From JBCBGF01 sp039820585 (GTDB taxonomy: Bacteria; Pseudomonadota; Alphaproteobacteria; Rhodobacterales; Rhodobacteraceae): DNA of 64,000 nt. The position numbers were made by a program, and so were the translations under genes. Positions 62,204 through 64,000 of this stretch are shown here, in pieces. Positions within the stretch are counted from its first letter, which is position 1. The number at the start of each line of letters is the position of its first letter. The stretch covers positions 3,921 to 67,920 of the forward strand of contig JBCBPV010000014.1 of the NCBI GenBank assembly GCA_039820585.1, given 5' to 3'. Below the pieces are notes generated by a model. The model did not search any database, had not been told where the DNA came from, and saw only the letters and a program-made list of their open reading frames with translations.

Positions 62204-62287
62204 GCGATAGGCTCCGCCATTGATCGGCCTTGTGCATAGCCCCCGGGGCCCCCGCTAACAAGCGGCCATCACGCCGCAAGCGGGGCG

Positions 62288-62316
62288 TTGACAGCATCTG
62301 ACCGGGCTTGTATTGC
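62288..62316 (+). promoter_or_regulatory. promoter of tRNA-Leu
   Basis: A consensus -35 TTGACA at 62288-62293 and a -10-like TATTGC at 62311-62316, with 17-bp spacing, 18 bp before the mature tRNA 5' end. Confidence 0.6.
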
Positions 62317-62333
62317 CCGCGGTCACGACACCT

Positions 62334-62420
62334 GCCCAGGTGGCGGAATTGGTAGACGCGCTAGCTTCAGGTGCTAGTGTCCGTATGGACGTGGAGGTTC
62401 GAGTCCTCTCCTGGGCACCA
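62334..62420 (+). tRNA. tRNA-Leu (CAG anticodon)
   Basis: An 87-nt class II tRNA: acceptor GCCCAGG/CCTGGGC, anticodon stem CTAGC/GCTAG with loop TTCAGGT (anticodon CAG), long variable arm (TGTCCGTATGGACG), T loop TTCGAGT and encoded CCA. Reads CTG codons, the dominant leucine codon in this GC-rich genome. Confidence 0.96.
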
Positions 62421-62444
62421 ACTCCCCGATGGGAGCCGCGGCAC

Positions 62445-63056
62445 TTGGCAAATCATCTCTATCAAGGCGATCTTCCCGATGGGCTGGACCTGGGTCCGGT
62501 CGTTGCGATCGATTGCGAAACCATGGGCCTCAACCCCCATCGTGACCGCCTGTGCGTGGTCCAGATGTCGGGCGGTGACGGCGAGGCGCATATGGTGCAG
62601 GTGGGCAAAGGCCAGGCCGAGGCCCCGAACCTCTGCGCGATGCTGGCCGATCCCAAGGTGCTGAAGCTGTTCCACTTTGGCCGCTTCGATATCGCCGCCC
62701 TGCAAAACGCCTTCGGGGTGGTCACGGCTCCGGTCTACTGCACCAAGATCGCGTCAAAACTGATCCGCACCTATACCGACCGGCATGGCCTGAAGAACCT
62801 GCTCGACGAGCTGCTCGGCATCGACATCTCAAAGCAGCAACAGATGAGCGATTGGGGCGCCGAGACACTGACCGACGCCCAGCTCGACTACGCCGCTTCA
62901 GACGTTCTTTACCTCCATCGGCTCAAAGAGGCGCTGGATGGCCGCCTGGCCCGTGAAGGGCGTACCGAGATCGCGCAGAAGTGCTTCGACTTTCTGCCGA
63001 CACGGGCGCACCTGGATGTTGCGGGCTGGCCCGAGATCGACATTTTCGCCCACTGA
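62445..63056 (+). CDS. rnd: ribonuclease D (short, without HRDC domain)
   Basis: A 203-aa DEDDy 3'-5' exonuclease for tRNA maturation. Exo I is AIDCETMGL, Exo II FHFGRFDIAAL, Exo III YAASDVLYLHRL. It lacks the HRDC domains of E. coli RNase D, as is usual for this alphaproteobacterial short form. The start is TTG 62445 (LANHLYQGDLPDG), with GGGAG 9 nt upstream; the longer open frame running back through tRNA-Leu is an artefact. It directly follows tRNA-Leu. Confidence 0.9.
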   Translation: MANHLYQGDLPDGLDLGPVVAIDCETMGLNPHRDRLCVVQMSGGDGEAHMVQVGKGQAEAPNLCAMLADPKVLKLFHFGRFDIAALQNAFGVVTAPVYCTKIASKLIRTYTDRHGLKNLLDELLGIDISKQQQMSDWGAETLTDAQLDYAASDVLYLHRLKEALDGRLAREGRTEIAQKCFDFLPTRAHLDVAGWPEIDIFAH

Positions 63057-63086
63057 CGCCGCGCCTTCGCCGGACAGGGACCCGAC

Positions 63087-63704
63087 ATGACCGTTTCAGA
63101 TGGCTTCTACTCCCGGTTCGTGTTCTGGCTGAAGGTCCTGCTGCCGATCATTGCGCTGGGCATCCTGTCCACCCTGTTCTTCCTCGCCCGCGCGCCGGAT
63201 GCGGACCGCGAAATCCCCTATGCCACGTCCCCCGGCGGCGTGCCCATCACCCCCAACGATCTGATCGCCGACCCCAGCTTTGTGGGTGTCTCGCCCGATG
63301 GTGCGGCGCTGTCGTTCCGCGCAAGCACCGTCACCCCGCGCGACGCCGCGCTCAGTGCCCTTGTCGCGCGCGATCTGCGCAGCCGGATCGAAACCGTCGA
63401 TGGCCGCAGTGTCGATACCGTGTCAGAGGCTGGGGTGATCGACCTTGAGGCACAGCTGGCAGAGTTTGAGGGTGTGGTCGAATTGCGCACCTCCGATGGG
63501 TTTGCCATCGGCGCCCGGGATATCACGGCGCGGCTGGACCGTGTGGATATCCAGACAGACAACCCGATCCAGGCCGTGACACCGCTGGGCACACTCAACG
63601 CGGGGTCCATGCAGGTCACCGCCGGGGAAGGGGGACGGTACGTTCTGGTTTTCAACGGGGGCGTCGAACTGATATACGCCCCCCACGAAGACAAGGACCC
63701 CTAA
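63087..63704 (+). CDS. lptC: LPS export periplasmic protein LptC
   Basis: A 205-aa bitopic protein: an N-terminal membrane anchor (FWLKVLLPIIALGILSTLFFLAR, about 13-35) and a periplasmic beta-jellyroll domain (from about residue 45) that passes LPS from LptB2FG to LptA. The C-terminal pattern ITARLDRVDIQTDNPIQAVTPLGTLNAGSMQV is typical of alphaproteobacterial LptC. ATG 63087 follows GGGACCCGAC; lptA follows at once. Confidence 0.9.
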   Translation: MTVSDGFYSRFVFWLKVLLPIIALGILSTLFFLARAPDADREIPYATSPGGVPITPNDLIADPSFVGVSPDGAALSFRASTVTPRDAALSALVARDLRSRIETVDGRSVDTVSEAGVIDLEAQLAEFEGVVELRTSDGFAIGARDITARLDRVDIQTDNPIQAVTPLGTLNAGSMQVTAGEGGRYVLVFNGGVELIYAPHEDKDP

Positions 63705-64000
63705 GTGCTGCCCGTTCGTCGAACCCTTGCCATGCTGGCCATCGCAGCCTGCCCCGCCATCGCGCTGGCGCAGGGCACGAACGTGTCGATCGGACCGCTC
63801 GCGCTCGATAGCGGGTTGCCGGTGGAAGTGACCGCCGAGTCGCTGTCGGTGGATCAGGACAGCGGCAGCGCGGTCTTCACCGGCGGTGTCCGCGTGACCC
63901 AAGGTGCGATGCAGCTGGAAGCCGGCGAAGTGCGGGTGGAATATGCCACCGCCGACACTGATACCGGATCGGGGATCAGCCGGATGCTGGCCTCGGGCGG
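63705..64000 (+). CDS. lptA: LPS transport protein LptA (5' part, runs off the window)
   Basis: The first 98 codons of a secreted protein: signal peptide LPVRRTLAMLAIAACPAIALAQ, then VEVTAESLSVDQDSGSAVFTGGVRVTQGAMQLEAGEVRVEY, the OstA/LptA beta-jellyroll repeat that forms the periplasmic LPS bridge. The GTG 63705 start abuts the lptC stop. Its gene end lies beyond the window. Confidence 0.9.
   Translation, partial: MLPVRRTLAMLAIAACPAIALAQGTNVSIGPLALDSGLPVEVTAESLSVDQDSGSAVFTGGVRVTQGAMQLEAGEVRVEYATADTDTGSGISRMLASG

Noticed and set aside
62313..62444. An open frame extending rnd upstream through tRNA-Leu
   Set aside because: The frame simply translates the tRNA sequence; the TTG at 62445 after GGGAG gives the family-like RNase D start.

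Overview
The window is a 64 kb piece of a GC-rich alphaproteobacterial chromosome. The gene families and their order point to the Roseobacter group (Rhodobacterales): a RegB/SenC/RegA redox cluster close to ahcY, a cytochrome bc1 operon petABC, PetP/PetR-like regulators, the run HDAC-like/xseB/ispA/dxs, and a mitofilin-like gene followed by hemY. It is mostly dense housekeeping sequence in short operons with many 4-bp ATGA/GTGA overlaps. I saw no phage, transposase, integrase, plasmid or CRISPR genes.

Layout. 1-4.5 kb: a partial PAS sensor, then regB divergent from senC-regA and a small lipoprotein. 4.5-10.3 kb: GNAT and HD-hydrolase genes, adhP divergent from ahcY, DUF2853/DUF1761/DM13-type genes, and a possible small structured RNA. 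10.3-16.9 kb: EVE, YciI, gpsA and tsaD on the minus strand, divergent from hemD, a mitofilin-like gene and hemY. 17-19.9 kb: tRNA-Thr, the decayed remains of an FAD-dependent oxidoreductase and an intact BCCT osmolyte transporter; this is the most island-like segment. 20.2-25.3 kb: thioredoxin-like, gph, tRNA-Lys, dapF, mtaB and two glutathione transferases. 25.5-28.3 kb: petABC. 28.3-31.6 kb: thiBPQ under a TPP riboswitch. 31.7-34.9 kb: aroC, a Tat thioredoxin with CcdA, and an EamA exporter. 35-39.7 kb: HU, AMP nucleosidase, adenine deaminase, SDR. 39.7-45.6 kb: a long minus-strand run (petP, petR, HDAC-like, xseB, ispA, dxs, a membrane protein). 45.7-52.5 kb: ilvE, a low-GC HEPN-like two-gene cassette, a DMT exporter, queG, a GST, a secreted protein and mtgA. 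52.5-60.2 kb: gltB and gltD separated by three small genes. 60.4-64 kb: uppP, an NDUFA9-like gene, tRNA-Leu, rnd, lptC and the start of lptA.

How the parts fit: redox sensing (RegB/SenC/RegA, PetP/PetR), the respiratory bc1 complex, periplasmic thiol chemistry (CcdA plus thioredoxin), nitrogen assimilation (gltBD), isoprenoid precursors and carriers (dxs, ispA, uppP), envelope building (mtgA, uppP, lptCA, dapF) and tRNA modification (tsaD, mtaB, queG) are all represented. The least ordinary elements are the HEPN-like cassette at 46.6-47.4 kb, the pseudogene/BCCT segment beside tRNA-Thr, a DapF with a serine where the second catalytic cysteine is expected, and several phased repeats in intergenic regions that look like operators. 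All functional names are my recognition of protein families from the sequence; no database search was run.
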